Source: JAIEPT01 sp038217425 (GTDB lineage Bacteria; Planctomycetota; Planctomycetia; Gemmatales; Gemmataceae). From it: DNA of 42,741 nucleotides. The position numbers and the translations under genes were made by a program. The notes below the pieces were generated by a model. It had not been told where the DNA came from and searched no databases. It worked only from the letters and a program-made list of their open reading frames with translations. The first letter of the stretch is position 1. Each line of letters opens with the position of its first letter. This document shows, piece after piece, positions 15,676-24,900 of the stretch. The stretch is taken from NCBI GenBank assembly GCA_038217425.1, contig JBBQPM010000043.1, positions 1 to 42,741 on the forward strand, given 5' to 3'.

Positions 15676-17278
15676 GACCATTCGTATCGTCAATTTGCGC
15701 CTCGGACTTGAAGAATCCGAAACTGCGCTCGAAGGCGCCATCCACCGTCTGCTCGGCGTCGGTCCCGGCGAACTGCGCTCTTGGCGCATTCTGCGCAAGA
15801 GTCTTGACGCCCGCATCAAGAACTCGTTCCACTTCGTCTACACGCTCGAAGTCCAACCCCGGGCGGATGAAGCGTCGATCCTGCGCAATGCCAGACCCAA
15901 GCACGACATCCGCGTCGAGGCGTTCGCGGAACCCGAATTTCGGCTCCCCGCGTCCGGAACGAAACCGCTCAGACATCGGCCTGTCGTGATCGGTTCCGGG
16001 CCCGCCGGCCTGGTCGCCGGGTATTTCTTGGCCCAGCAAGGGTACGAGCCGATCGTCCTCGAGCGCGGCCCCGCGGTGCGCCAGCGCATCCACGACGTCA
16101 AACGCTTCGACGCCGGCGGCGCCTTCGAGCCGGAGAGCAACTACCTGTTCGGCGAAGGCGGCGCGGGAACGTTCTCCGACGGCAAGCTGACGTGCCGATC
16201 GTCCGGGCCCGAAACGCGCCGCGTCCTCGAGCTCTTCGCCGAGTGCAAGGGGAAACCCTCGATCGTCTACGACTATCGGCCCCATCTGGGAAGCAATCGA
16301 TTGCCCGCCGTCGTGAAGGCGATTCGCCGCAAAATCGAAGCGATGGGGGGCGAAGTCCGCTTTCATTGCAAGGTCGAGGATCTCGACCTCGGACCGGAGG
16401 GGATGCGCGGGTTATCGACTTCTTCCGGGTACATTCCCGCGGATGCCGTTCTGCTCGCGATGGGCCACAGCGCCCGCGATACGATCGCCATGCTGGTCCA
16501 GCGCGGCGTCCCCGTCGAGAGGAAGCCGTTCCAGATGGGCGTGCGCATCGAGCAGCCGCAGGAGAACGTCAACCGCATCAAGTACGGCCACGCCCGCTAT
16601 GAAGAAACGCTCGGCTCGGCCGACTATAACCTCATCGCCAAGGGCCCGCACGATCTCTTCTCGTTCTGCATGTGCGCCGGCGGGCACGTCATTCCCAGCG
16701 TGAGCGAAGAAGGTTACTTTTGCACGAACGGCATGAGTCTTTCGGGCCGCGATTCGCCGTTCGCCAATAGCGGCATGGTCGTGACGATCCCCGTCGAGCA
16801 TTTCCTGGGCGACGACGTCCTGGGCGGCGTGCGGTTGCAAGCGGAGTTCGAACGCAAGGCGTACGAACTTGGAAGAGGATCCTACGGCTGTCCGATCCAG
16901 AACGCGAAGGATTTCCTGGGAAGACGCAAGACGACGTCGCTCCCCGCGAGCAGCTATCCACGCGGGCTGGTGTTGGCCGATCTGCGCGAGTTGATGCCGA
17001 CGCTCGTCGAAGAGACGCTGCGGCACGGGCTGCCGATCCTCGACCGCAAATGGCGAGGCAAATTCCTCGAAGAGGCGACGCTCGTCGGCCCCGAGGCGCG
17101 CGGCAGTTCGCCGATCCGTTTGCCGCGCGATTCGGCGACGCGTCAGTCGCCCGGCATCCCGGGGCTCTATCCTGTGGGCGAAGGCGCGGGCTACGCGGGG
17201 GGTATCGTGAGCGCCGCGGTCGATGGATTGAGATCGGCGCTGGCGGTGATCGCGCACTACGCGTCGTTTCGCAAGTAG
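15674..17278 (+). CDS. NAD(P)/FAD-dependent oxidoreductase
   Basis: 534 residues. An N-terminal domain of about 95 residues (MTIRIVNLRLGLEESE, then WRILRKSLDARIKNSFHFVYTLEV) precedes a dinucleotide-binding motif VVIGSGPAGLVAGYFL near residue 106. EGGAGTFSDGKLTCR and a final GLYPVGEGAGYAGGIVSAAVDGL (FAD-binding close) follow. The protein belongs to a widespread uncharacterised flavoprotein family, FAD-dependent dehydrogenases of about 530 residues with this extra N-domain. The reaction is unknown. A head-to-head arrangement with the Rieske oxygenase might suggest a redox partnership, but this family is not a known ferredoxin reductase, so this remains speculation. Confidence 0.87.
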   Translation: MTIRIVNLRLGLEESETALEGAIHRLLGVGPGELRSWRILRKSLDARIKNSFHFVYTLEVQPRADEASILRNARPKHDIRVEAFAEPEFRLPASGTKPLRHRPVVIGSGPAGLVAGYFLAQQGYEPIVLERGPAVRQRIHDVKRFDAGGAFEPESNYLFGEGGAGTFSDGKLTCRSSGPETRRVLELFAECKGKPSIVYDYRPHLGSNRLPAVVKAIRRKIEAMGGEVRFHCKVEDLDLGPEGMRGLSTSSGYIPADAVLLAMGHSARDTIAMLVQRGVPVERKPFQMGVRIEQPQENVNRIKYGHARYEETLGSADYNLIAKGPHDLFSFCMCAGGHVIPSVSEEGYFCTNGMSLSGRDSPFANSGMVVTIPVEHFLGDDVLGGVRLQAEFERKAYELGRGSYGCPIQNAKDFLGRRKTTSLPASSYPRGLVLADLRELMPTLVEETLRHGLPILDRKWRGKFLEEATLVGPEARGSSPIRLPRDSATRQSPGIPGLYPVGEGAGYAGGIVSAAVDGLRSALAVIAHYASFRK

Positions 17279-17280
17279 TC

Positions 17281-17369
17281 GGCGAAAGCCCAGGGATGGC
17301 TATCCCTGGGGAAGCTCGGATGCTGCGTCCTCAGGGTTCCCCAGGGATAGCCATCCCTGGGCTTTCGCC
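17281..17369. repeat. REPIN-like paired hairpin, copy A
   Basis: Two 33-nt arms (17281-17313 and 17337-17369) are exact reverse complements around a 23-nt spacer. Each arm is itself a hairpin: CCCAGGGAT, loop GGCT, ATCCCTGGG on the left, and the complement with loop AGCC on the right. The outer flank gcgaaag is also conserved. It lies 3 nt after the flavoprotein stop and before the co-directional molybdoenzyme gene, where it could act as a terminator or RNA-stability element. Related copies are at 26688 and 38105. Confidence 0.9.
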
Positions 17370-17425
17370 GGGACGTTCGTATATAACGAAATCATGCGTT
17401 CTGCTTTCCCCGGAGAATCCGAGCC

Positions 17426-19687
17426 ATGCAATACAAAGTGATCGGCACCCGCCCCACCCGCCACGACGGCCTCGATAAAGTCACCGGCCGAGCCCAGTAC
17501 GGCGCCGACATCTCGATGACCGGCCTGCTGCATGGCCGAATCCTGCGCAGCCCGCACGCCCATGCCAACATCAAGAACATCGACGTCTCCGCGGCCCTGA
17601 AACTCCCCGGCGTCGAGGCGATCGTCACCTCCGCCGACTTCGCCGATCCGGGTAGCAAGCAGCTCGAACTCGGCGAAGGCTCGGTCGATCTGCATCACCT
17701 CAGCAGCAACTGCATGGCCCGCGACAAGGTCTATTACAAAGGCCAGGCCGTCGCCGCCGTCGCTGCGATCAATACGCACGTCGCCGAAGAAGCGCTCAAG
17801 CTCATCAAGGTCGAGTACGAAGTGTTGCCGCACGTCGTCGACGTCATGAAGGCGATCGACCCGGGCGCCCCGATCCTGCACGCCAAGCTCGTCACCAAGA
17901 CGCCGTTCGAGGAGAAGAAGTCCGACAAGCCGACCAACGTCGCGAATCAGATCTACTTCAAGGTCGGCGACGTCGAGAAGGGGTTTGCCGAGGCGTCGGT
18001 GATCGTCGAACGCGAGTTCAAGACGGCGACCGTGCACCAGGGCTACATCGAACCGCACAACGCCACGGCCTTGTGGAACGCGGACGGCACGCTCACCGTT
18101 TGGTGCAGCACGCAGGGTTCGTTCACGGTTCGGCAACAGGTGGCCGGGCTGCTGGAGATGCCGGTCTCGAAGATCAAGGTGGTGCCGATGGAGATCGGCG
18201 GCGGCTTCGGCGGCAAGATCCGCGTCTATCTCGAACCGGTCGCAGCGATTCTCAGCAAGAAGACGAGCAAGCCGGTCAAGATCACCATGAACCGGGCCGA
18301 GTGCTTCGAAGCGACCGGCCCCACCCCTGGCTCGTTCATCCGCGTCAAAATGGGCGCCGACAAGACGGGCCGACTCGTCGCCGCGTCGGCCTATATGGTC
18401 TACGAATCGGGCGCCTACCCCGGCGGTTGGGTCACCCCCGGCGCCATGTGCATCTTCGCTACCTACGATATTCCTAATATGCTCATCGACGGCTACGACG
18501 TCGTCGTCAACAAGCCGACCACCGCGGCGTATCGCGCCCCCGGCGCGACCAACGCGTCGTTCGCCTCCGAGACCGTCGTCGATGAGATCTGCACAAAGCT
18601 GGGGATCGACCCGCTCGAGTTTCGCCTGAAGAACGCCTCGAAAGAAGGGACGCGTCGCGCCGACGGGCCGACGTTCCAGAAGGTCGGCAACATCGAATGC
18701 GTGACCGTCGCCAAGAATCATCCGCACTACAAGACGCCTCTCTCGCCCAACGGCGGCCACGTCAAGCGCGGCCGCGGCGTCGCCTCCGGCTTCTGGTTCA
18801 ACATCGGCCTCAAATCGGCATGCTCCGCCAGCGTGCAATCCGACGGCACCGTCATGCTCATCGAGGGTTCCACGGACATCGGCGGCTCGCGCACCTCGAT
18901 CGCCATGCAGCTCGCCGAGGCGCTCGGCATTCGCGCCGAGGACGTGAAGCCGCAGGTCGGCGACACCGATAGCGTCGGCTACACCGACGTCACCGGCGGC
19001 AGTCGCGTCACCTACGCTACCGGCATCGCCGCGTACGAGACGGCCCAGGACATCAAACGGCAGATGATTGCTCGGGCCGCGCAGATCTGGAAGCTCGACG
19101 CAGCCGACGTCGTCTACGAAGATGGGACGATGACCGCGAAGTCGGACGCCTCGAAGAAGATGACGTTCGCGGAGCTCGCGGGCAACGCCCACGCCGGCGG
19201 CCCGATCCAGGGCCGGGCGAGCGTCGATCCCCCGTTCCCGGGCGGCGCCTTCGCCACGCACATCGTGGACGTCGAAGTCGACACCGACACCGGCAAGGTC
19301 ACGGTGCTGCGTTACACTGCCGTCCAGGATTGCGGCAAAGCGATCCATCCGAGCTACGTCGAGGGCCAGATTCAGGGGGGCGTCGTCCAGGGCATCGGCT
19401 GGGGCCTGAACGAGGAGTACTTCTACAACGCCAAGGGGGAGATGGCGAACGCCAGCTTCCTCGACTACCGCATGCCGGTCGCCCTCGACTTGCCGAAAAT
19501 CGACGCGGTGATCGTGGAGGTGCCGGACCCGAACCACCCCTACGGCGTCCGCGGCGTCGGCGAGGTGCCGATCGTGCCGCCCCCCGCGGCGCTGGCGAAC
19601 GCGATCTTCGCCGCGGTCGGCGTCCGCATGGATCAGTTGCCAATGTCGCCGGGCCGCATCTGCAAGGCGATGATGGAGAAGAAGTAA
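17426..19687 (+). CDS. Xanthine dehydrogenase-family molybdopterin-binding subunit
   Basis: 753 residues. The start is supported by GGAG 12 nt upstream. The N-terminal hammerhead domain begins GTRPTRHDGLDKVTGRAQYGADI, and the Mo-bis-MPT domains show GGGFGGKIRVYLEP, AYRAPGATNASFASETVVDEI, SQGS-type loop STQGSFTVRQQ and the catalytic glutamate in RGVGEVPIVPP (about E713). These large subunits hydroxylate purines, aldehydes or CO with the help of FAD and 2Fe-2S subunits. Neither partner gene is adjacent. The length fits XdhB/CoxL relatives (about 750-800). Substrate unknown. Confidence 0.92.
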   Translation: MQYKVIGTRPTRHDGLDKVTGRAQYGADISMTGLLHGRILRSPHAHANIKNIDVSAALKLPGVEAIVTSADFADPGSKQLELGEGSVDLHHLSSNCMARDKVYYKGQAVAAVAAINTHVAEEALKLIKVEYEVLPHVVDVMKAIDPGAPILHAKLVTKTPFEEKKSDKPTNVANQIYFKVGDVEKGFAEASVIVEREFKTATVHQGYIEPHNATALWNADGTLTVWCSTQGSFTVRQQVAGLLEMPVSKIKVVPMEIGGGFGGKIRVYLEPVAAILSKKTSKPVKITMNRAECFEATGPTPGSFIRVKMGADKTGRLVAASAYMVYESGAYPGGWVTPGAMCIFATYDIPNMLIDGYDVVVNKPTTAAYRAPGATNASFASETVVDEICTKLGIDPLEFRLKNASKEGTRRADGPTFQKVGNIECVTVAKNHPHYKTPLSPNGGHVKRGRGVASGFWFNIGLKSACSASVQSDGTVMLIEGSTDIGGSRTSIAMQLAEALGIRAEDVKPQVGDTDSVGYTDVTGGSRVTYATGIAAYETAQDIKRQMIARAAQIWKLDAADVVYEDGTMTAKSDASKKMTFAELAGNAHAGGPIQGRASVDPPFPGGAFATHIVDVEVDTDTGKVTVLRYTAVQDCGKAIHPSYVEGQIQGGVVQGIGWGLNEEYFYNAKGEMANASFLDYRMPVALDLPKIDAVIVEVPDPNHPYGVRGVGEVPIVPPPAALANAIFAAVGVRMDQLPMSPGRICKAMMEKK

Positions 19688-19735
19688 AAGCAACGGCGAG
19701 CCATATCGCCTTCATCTGCGCGAGCGAAGGTTGAA

Positions 19736-20050
19736 ATGGGCGTTGAGTTGTTTATCCACCGAAGCGGGGCGCCAGAGCCGGACCAATTGTGCGTCGCCGG
19801 TGCGGTAGGGTGGGCGACAATTTGGCTCCCTGCTGCAAAAGAGCTTGCATTGGACCTTGTTCCTTGCCTTGGCGACGGAACGTTTAGTCGGTTGCCTCCT
19901 GAGCGTCTGCCACAGGTTATCACTCAACTCTCTACACTCCGTAGGTGGATGGCAGCTCACGGACATGAGTTGTATGTTGAGCATCTGGATAACGTTCTGT
20001 CCGCACTTGCCGCCGTCATGCCAAGCGAAGACTATGTGTCGTTCGGGTGA
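19736..20050 (+). CDS. Small protein of unknown function
   Basis: 104 residues from ATG 19736, with GAAGG 7 nt upstream. The protein has balanced composition (VELFIHRSGAPEPDQLCVAGAVG, ALDLVPCLGDGTFSRLPPERLPQVI, AHGHELYVEHLDNVLSALAAV), which is unlike the arginine-rich shadow frames nearby. Its regions look like a small alpha/beta domain. The base composition is lower in GC than the flanking genes, suggesting acquisition or low expression. No family recognised. It follows the molybdoenzyme gene by 48 nt. Confidence 0.5.
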   Translation: MGVELFIHRSGAPEPDQLCVAGAVGWATIWLPAAKELALDLVPCLGDGTFSRLPPERLPQVITQLSTLRRWMAAHGHELYVEHLDNVLSALAAVMPSEDYVSFG

Positions 20051-20198
20051 CAAGTACTTGGCGTACGCGCTTGAAGGACGAGGTACTTTTCAAGATACAC
20101 GTCCAGGCGCTTACGCGGCCTGGCTCGCCATTCAAAATGGGCGAACCGGGCAGTTCGACCCAGCGCTCGTCGTCCAAATATTCTACCCAGCTTCCCAT
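20016..20198 (-). CDS. Possible small ORF, convergent with the previous gene
   Basis: 60 residues beginning MGSWVEYLDDERWVELPGSP. The first 30 residues look protein-like, and GGGGGACGAG precedes the ATG. The remainder is less convincing, and the frame overlaps the 3' end of the upstream plus-strand gene by 35 nt. It could be an N-terminal fragment of a decayed gene. Weak call. Confidence 0.25.
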   Translation of the reverse strand: MGSWVEYLDDERWVELPGSPILNGEPGRVSAWTCILKSTSSFKRVRQVLVTRTTHSLRLA

Positions 20199-20278
20199 CT
20201 CGTCCCCCAATTTCCCGTTTCCCTATCGTTCGCCGACTTCGCGTGCCGATGATGCAAGGGTGAGCTGCCCGCTTGCCG

Positions 20279-20306
20279 TTGCATTTCCTGGACCGCCGGG
20301 TATGAT
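20279..20306 (+). promoter_or_regulatory. Possible promoter of the kds cluster
   Basis: TATGAT at 20301-20306 matches the -10 consensus at five of six positions, with TTGCAT 16 nt upstream as a weak -35. It lies 37 nt before the kdsD start. No experimental support. Confidence 0.35.
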
Positions 20307-20342
20307 CTCGAGAATCGAGAGATTCCAGGCAAGGATGCCGCG

Positions 20343-21383
20343 ATGACGCTACAACTTCACGACCCGAGCGATCTGACGCCCCTCAGCGATCGGCTGGGGT
20401 ACGCGCAAAGCGTCGTCCGCGCGGAGTCGGCGGCTCTCCTGCAAGTCGCGGATCGCCTTGACGATACGCTCCTGCAAGCCATCGATCTCTTCTACGCATG
20501 TACAGGCCGGGTCTGCATCACCGGTACCGGTAAGTCGGCGGACGTCGGCCAAAAGATCGCCGGCACGCTCAACTCCACCGGCACCCGCGCCTACTGCCTG
20601 GACGCCACCCGGGCCGTGCATGGCGACCTCGGCATGCTCCATCCCGACGACGTCGTCTTCGCCCTCTCGCACAGCGGCGAAAGCGAAGAGATCGTACGCC
20701 TGCTCCCCAGCCTCAAAACCCTGGCCCGCGCCGTCGTCGCCATGACCAGTCGCCGGGCCAGCACGCTCGCCATCAAGGCCGACGTCGCCATCATTCTCGG
20801 CCCGCTCGAAGAAGTCTGCCCGCTCGGCCTGGCGCCCAGCACCAGCACCACGGCGATGATCGCGGTCGGCGACGCTCTCGCTTTTGTCCTCACGCGCATG
20901 CGGCAGTTTCGCCGGGACGACTTCGCACGCTTCCATCCCGCGGGGAGCCTGGGCCGAAAGCTGCTCAAGGTCGAAAGCGTCATGCGCGTCGGCAGCGAAC
21001 TTCGGCTCGCGCTCGAATCCGAAACTGTCCGCAGCGTCTTCGCGCATCCGCGACAGTCGGGCCGGCGCACCGGCGCCGTTATGCTGACCGGCGCCGACGG
21101 CCGACTCACCGGGCTGTTCACCGACAGCGATCTCGCCCGGCTCTTCGAACGCCGGCAGGATGCGATGCTCGATCGGCCGATCGCCGAGGTGATGACACGT
21201 GCGCCGCTGACGCTGACGGCCGGGGCGCGCTTGATGGAAGCGGTCGAGATCATGCAGTCGCGCAAGATCAGCGAGCTGCCGATCGTCGATGAACTCGAGC
21301 GGGCGATCGGCCTGCTCGACATCACCGACGTGCTAAGTCTGTTGCCTCGGGATGAAGCCGAACGAATGACCCGGGTCGCTTGA
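20343..21383 (+). CDS. kdsD: D-arabinose-5-phosphate isomerase (KdsD/KpsF type)
   Basis: 346 residues. The SIS domain (residues about 35-170) shows CITGTGKSADVGQKIAGTLNSTGT, AVHGDLGML, SHSGESEEIVRLLP and LGLAPSTSTTAMIAVGDALA, the sugar-phosphate-binding signature of KdsD/KpsF. Two CBS domains follow at about 210-265 and 275-335. The enzyme converts ribulose-5-phosphate to arabinose-5-phosphate, the first committed step to Kdo for lipopolysaccharide. AAGGA lies 11 nt upstream of the ATG. kdsC follows 9 nt downstream, which supports the assignment over the related KpsF or GutQ paralogues. Confidence 0.93.
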   Translation: MTLQLHDPSDLTPLSDRLGYAQSVVRAESAALLQVADRLDDTLLQAIDLFYACTGRVCITGTGKSADVGQKIAGTLNSTGTRAYCLDATRAVHGDLGMLHPDDVVFALSHSGESEEIVRLLPSLKTLARAVVAMTSRRASTLAIKADVAIILGPLEEVCPLGLAPSTSTTAMIAVGDALAFVLTRMRQFRRDDFARFHPAGSLGRKLLKVESVMRVGSELRLALESETVRSVFAHPRQSGRRTGAVMLTGADGRLTGLFTDSDLARLFERRQDAMLDRPIAEVMTRAPLTLTAGARLMEAVEIMQSRKISELPIVDELERAIGLLDITDVLSLLPRDEAERMTRVA

Positions 21384-21392
21384 GGAATCGTC

Positions 21393-21944
21393 GTGGCGAA
21401 GCGGACTCTCATGGAACGATGCAAGCAAATCCAGTTTCTCCTGGTCGATGTGGACGGCGTGCTCACCGACGGGCGCATCACCTACAGCGATCGGGGCGAC
21501 GAGATCAAGACCTTCCACGTACGCGATGGCGGCGCGTTCAAGGTCTGGCGCCTGGCAGGAAAGTCGCTCGGCATCCTCAGCGGCAGGCGTTCCGAGATCG
21601 TCATGCGGCGCGGCCTGGAACTGGGTGCGAGCGTCATCCTGCAGGGCATCGAAGACAAGCGCGTTGCCTACGAAGACCTGCTCGCGGAGCGAAACCTGAA
21701 CGCCGACGAGGTCTGCTACCTGGGCGACGACTTGATCGACGTCCCGGTGCTCCGGCGCTGCGGACTGGCGGCGACCCCCGCCGACGCGTGTGCCGAAGCG
21801 CAAGCGTCAGCGCATTACGTCGCCCAGGCCGTGGGCGGAGCCGGCGTCGTTCGCGAAGTCATCGAGCTGATTCTTAAGACCCAGAACCTCTGGGAGGATC
21901 TCGTGAAACAGTTGATCGGCGACCCACTCCCGGCGGGGGCATAA
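21393..21944 (+). CDS. kdsC: 3-deoxy-D-manno-octulosonate 8-phosphate phosphatase (KdsC)
   Basis: 183 residues. HAD-family type C0 phosphatase: nucleophile motif LLVDVDGVLTDGRI (D19, D21), then FHVRDGGAFKVWRLAGKSLGILSGR and the acidic motif YLGDDLIDVPVLRRCGL. These match KdsC, which removes phosphate from Kdo-8-phosphate. GTG at 21393 is chosen because GAGGA precedes it at normal distance; ATG at 21411 is an alternative. The protein ends LIGDPLPAGA. It lies between kdsD and the large LptC/LptA-like gene, each separated by fewer than 10 nt. Confidence 0.93.
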   Translation: MAKRTLMERCKQIQFLLVDVDGVLTDGRITYSDRGDEIKTFHVRDGGAFKVWRLAGKSLGILSGRRSEIVMRRGLELGASVILQGIEDKRVAYEDLLAERNLNADEVCYLGDDLIDVPVLRRCGLAATPADACAEAQASAHYVAQAVGGAGVVREVIELILKTQNLWEDLVKQLIGDPLPAGA

Positions 21945-21948
21945 TCAC

Positions 21949-24900
21949 GTGTGGACCCCCAAGCGAATCCTGATCCTCCTCACCGGCTCGGCCCTCTTCA
22001 CCCTGAGCTTCGCCGTCTACTTCTATTTCCTGGGAGGCATCGACGGCCTCGCCCCCTTGCCCGAAAGCTACCTGCAGATCGGTGGGGAGCCGCCGCCCTT
22101 TACCTCCGGCGACCTCGACGATCAAACCGACAAACGCATTCGCATGGCCTTCGGCAACGAGTGCCCGGAACTCAAACGGCCCAAACGTTTCTTCTTCTCG
22201 TCCAAGGGCATCCTCCTCTCGGTCAGCGACTACGAGATCATGAAGGAAGACGGGCGCATCAACCTCGTCGACTTCAGCGTCGCCCTGTTCCCCAAGGGTC
22301 GGCCCAACAGTTCGTTCCCGGAGATCAACACCATCACCTCGAAAAGGGCGATCATCTCCCTCGACCGCCCCATCGCCAGTATCGCCGAACTCAAAGATCG
22401 CAAGATCATGGCCGTCGAACTCGAAGGTCCCGGCATCAAGATCACCAACAATCGCCGAACTCCGCTGCGCAGCGACGACGTCGTCGTCAACATCGAGGGG
22501 GGCTCGCTCTACTACGAGGAGCCCAAGGATCTCATCTGGAGCAACGGCTACATCAAGATGGAAGAGTATTCGCCCGATCCGGAGAACACGCTCTCGACGC
22601 TGCTCACGCAAATCACCGCTCAGGGCTTTGATCTGCATCTCTCGCCGGACACGAGCCCGAACCGAGGCAAGGACAACCGCCCCGCCAAGCAGCTCGCGGC
22701 CGGACAGTACGCGCCGATGAGCGGCGTCGAGAAGATGGTCCTCAAGTCGAACATCTTCATGCTGACCACGGTCGACGCCAAGTCTGGCTTCATGGGCGGC
22801 GGCGAAGAACCCGGCAAGAAGGCCGACCCCAAGAAGGGCGTCGACAAGCGTCTGCTCAACGTCACCACCAACGGCGAAATGACCTACGACCTCATCAACG
22901 AGCAAGTCGTCTTCAACCATCGCCCCAGCGACGATCCGGCCATGAAGGACAAGATCACCGTCAGCCGGCGCGCGCAAATGTTCGACGCCAGCGCCGACTA
23001 TCTCCTGTGCGATCACCTGACCCTCAAGTTTCGCCGAAAAGACGAGCCCGGTAAGCCGGCTGAAAAGAGCACGGGGACCAAAGAAGTGACCTTCGCACGG
23101 GCGACCGGCAAGGAAGTGACGCTGACGCTCATCGCCGAGGCACTTGCGGCCCAGGGAACGGAGTTGCTCTACAAGGCCCCGACGGCGAAGACCGGCCCGC
23201 AGACGATTCTCAAAGGCGACCCGATGAACGCCATCAAGGACGGGCACAAGATCCAGTCGAAGGAACTGCACATCGTCGGCGCCAACGCCGAGGGGAAGGG
23301 CAAGCAGGCGTTCGCCAAGGGCCCCGGCGTGCTCGATCTCTTCGACAAGAAAGATCCGGCTCGCCCCTACTTGCACCACCTGTTCTGGGACGACTACCTC
23401 ACCTCGACTGAGGACGCGATCGACGACAAGCTGTTCGAGAAGATCATCCTCGTGGGCGATGCCGCCTTCCACGACGACGACAAGCAGAATCAACTCCACT
23501 CGCAGCGCCTGGAGATTTGGCTCGAGCAGGTCGGCGCATTCAAGGAGAACAAGGACAAGGCCAAGAACGCCACGCGGCATCGCATCCACAAGGTCGAAGC
23601 CTTCGATAACGTCACGTTCAAGGGCCCGGAACTTCTCGTCAACAAGTCCAATCGCCTGACGCTCGTGTTCAAGGAGATGTCGGCCGTCGGCGTGACCATT
23701 CCCGACTCGATCCCCAGGACGCCGACCCCAGCAAGTCCCGCGTCGCTGGCGAAGGAACTCAAGGAAGCGCCCGTGACGGCGATGCCGTTGCCGCCGGCCA
23801 TTCAACAGATTCCCCCCACGACGCTCCCCGCCACCTCCTCCGGCGGCGTGGTCCCGCTGGGCGTCATCGGCGGCCGAGGTAAATCCAAGCATCCCATTCA
23901 GCTCGAGGCCAGCGAGATCACCGTCTACGTCGCCACCTTCGGCACCCGCACCGAACTCCAGGAAGTCTCGTGCCAGGGCGCCGTCCACGTCCATCAGGCC
24001 GCCGACGATCCCAAGAGCAAGGGCCTGGACATCCTCGGCGAAACGCTCGTGCTCATCCACAATCCCGGCGGACATACGCTCATCGTCCTGGGCGAATACC
24101 GCGTCCCCGCCAAGCTGCAGATGGGCGAGATGAAACTCATCGGCCCCAAGATCACCATCAAGCAAATCGAGAACCTCGCCGTCATCGAGGGCGCGGGAGC
24201 CATGATTCTCCCCAGCAACACCAAGCTCGACGGCTCCTCGACCGGCGCCAAGAATGGCACGCTTACCGTCACCTGGCTGCAGTTCATGTCGTTCAACGGC
24301 AACCTCGCGTACTTCCAGAAGGGCGTGCAGGCCTTCCAGGAACCCGAAGGGAACAAGGCCGGCAAGCGTGAAATCTCAGCCATGAAGTGCGAGAACATGC
24401 AGGTGACGCTCGATCAAACCATCTCGTTCAAGGACGGCCAAAAGCCGGGCGAGAACGCCAAGGTCGAGAAGGTCGTCTGCGACGACAAGGTCTTCATCGA
24501 GGACATCGTGCGCGTCGGCAATAACGACAAGATCCAGTCGTACAGTCGGCTCATCGCACGCCAGGTCGAAGTGAACAACGCCTCCAACCGCTTCGTCGCC
24601 CGGGCGCTGCTGGGTCAGGGGCAAGTCGATTATCTGGGGCTCAGCGCCAACGAAGCGCCCGGCGCCAAATCGACCGTCCCGATCACGAACCTGACGCGCG
24701 TGCAAAACTGGGAATACCTCGTTTCGCTCGGCACCGCGACGGGCCGGGAATCGACTTTCATCGGCGACGTCGAAGTCTTTCATGTCCCGTCCGAGGATCC
24801 GAACGTCTCCCTGCAGACGGCGAAGATCCCCAAGGACGGCTTCTATCTCCGCTGCGCCAATCTCAAGATCTTCAGCCAAAAGATCGAGGGGACGGGGGGC

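Noticed and set aside
15107..16366. Long minus-strand frame reaching into the flavoprotein gene as an N-terminal extension of the Rieske protein
   Set aside because: The Rieske protein aligns with its family from MTNALNHW at 15675. The upstream part is antisense to a clear flavoprotein.
17281..17369. Riboswitch or structured leader in front of the molybdoenzyme gene
   Set aside because: The same structure occurs at two other unrelated places, once after a kinase gene, and lacks any conserved aptamer-like core. A dispersed repeat explains it better.
17300..19693. 797-residue open frame on the minus strand opposite the molybdoenzyme gene
   Set aside because: The frame mirrors the coding strand in high-GC DNA. 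Its product is Asp/Arg/Val/His-rich, with no fold or motif, while the plus-strand frame has full family motifs.
21874..24165. 763-residue open frame on the minus strand opposite kdsC and the large LPS gene
   Set aside because: Shadow of the coding strand. Its product is unusually rich in Asp, Glu, Val and His repeats without a domain.
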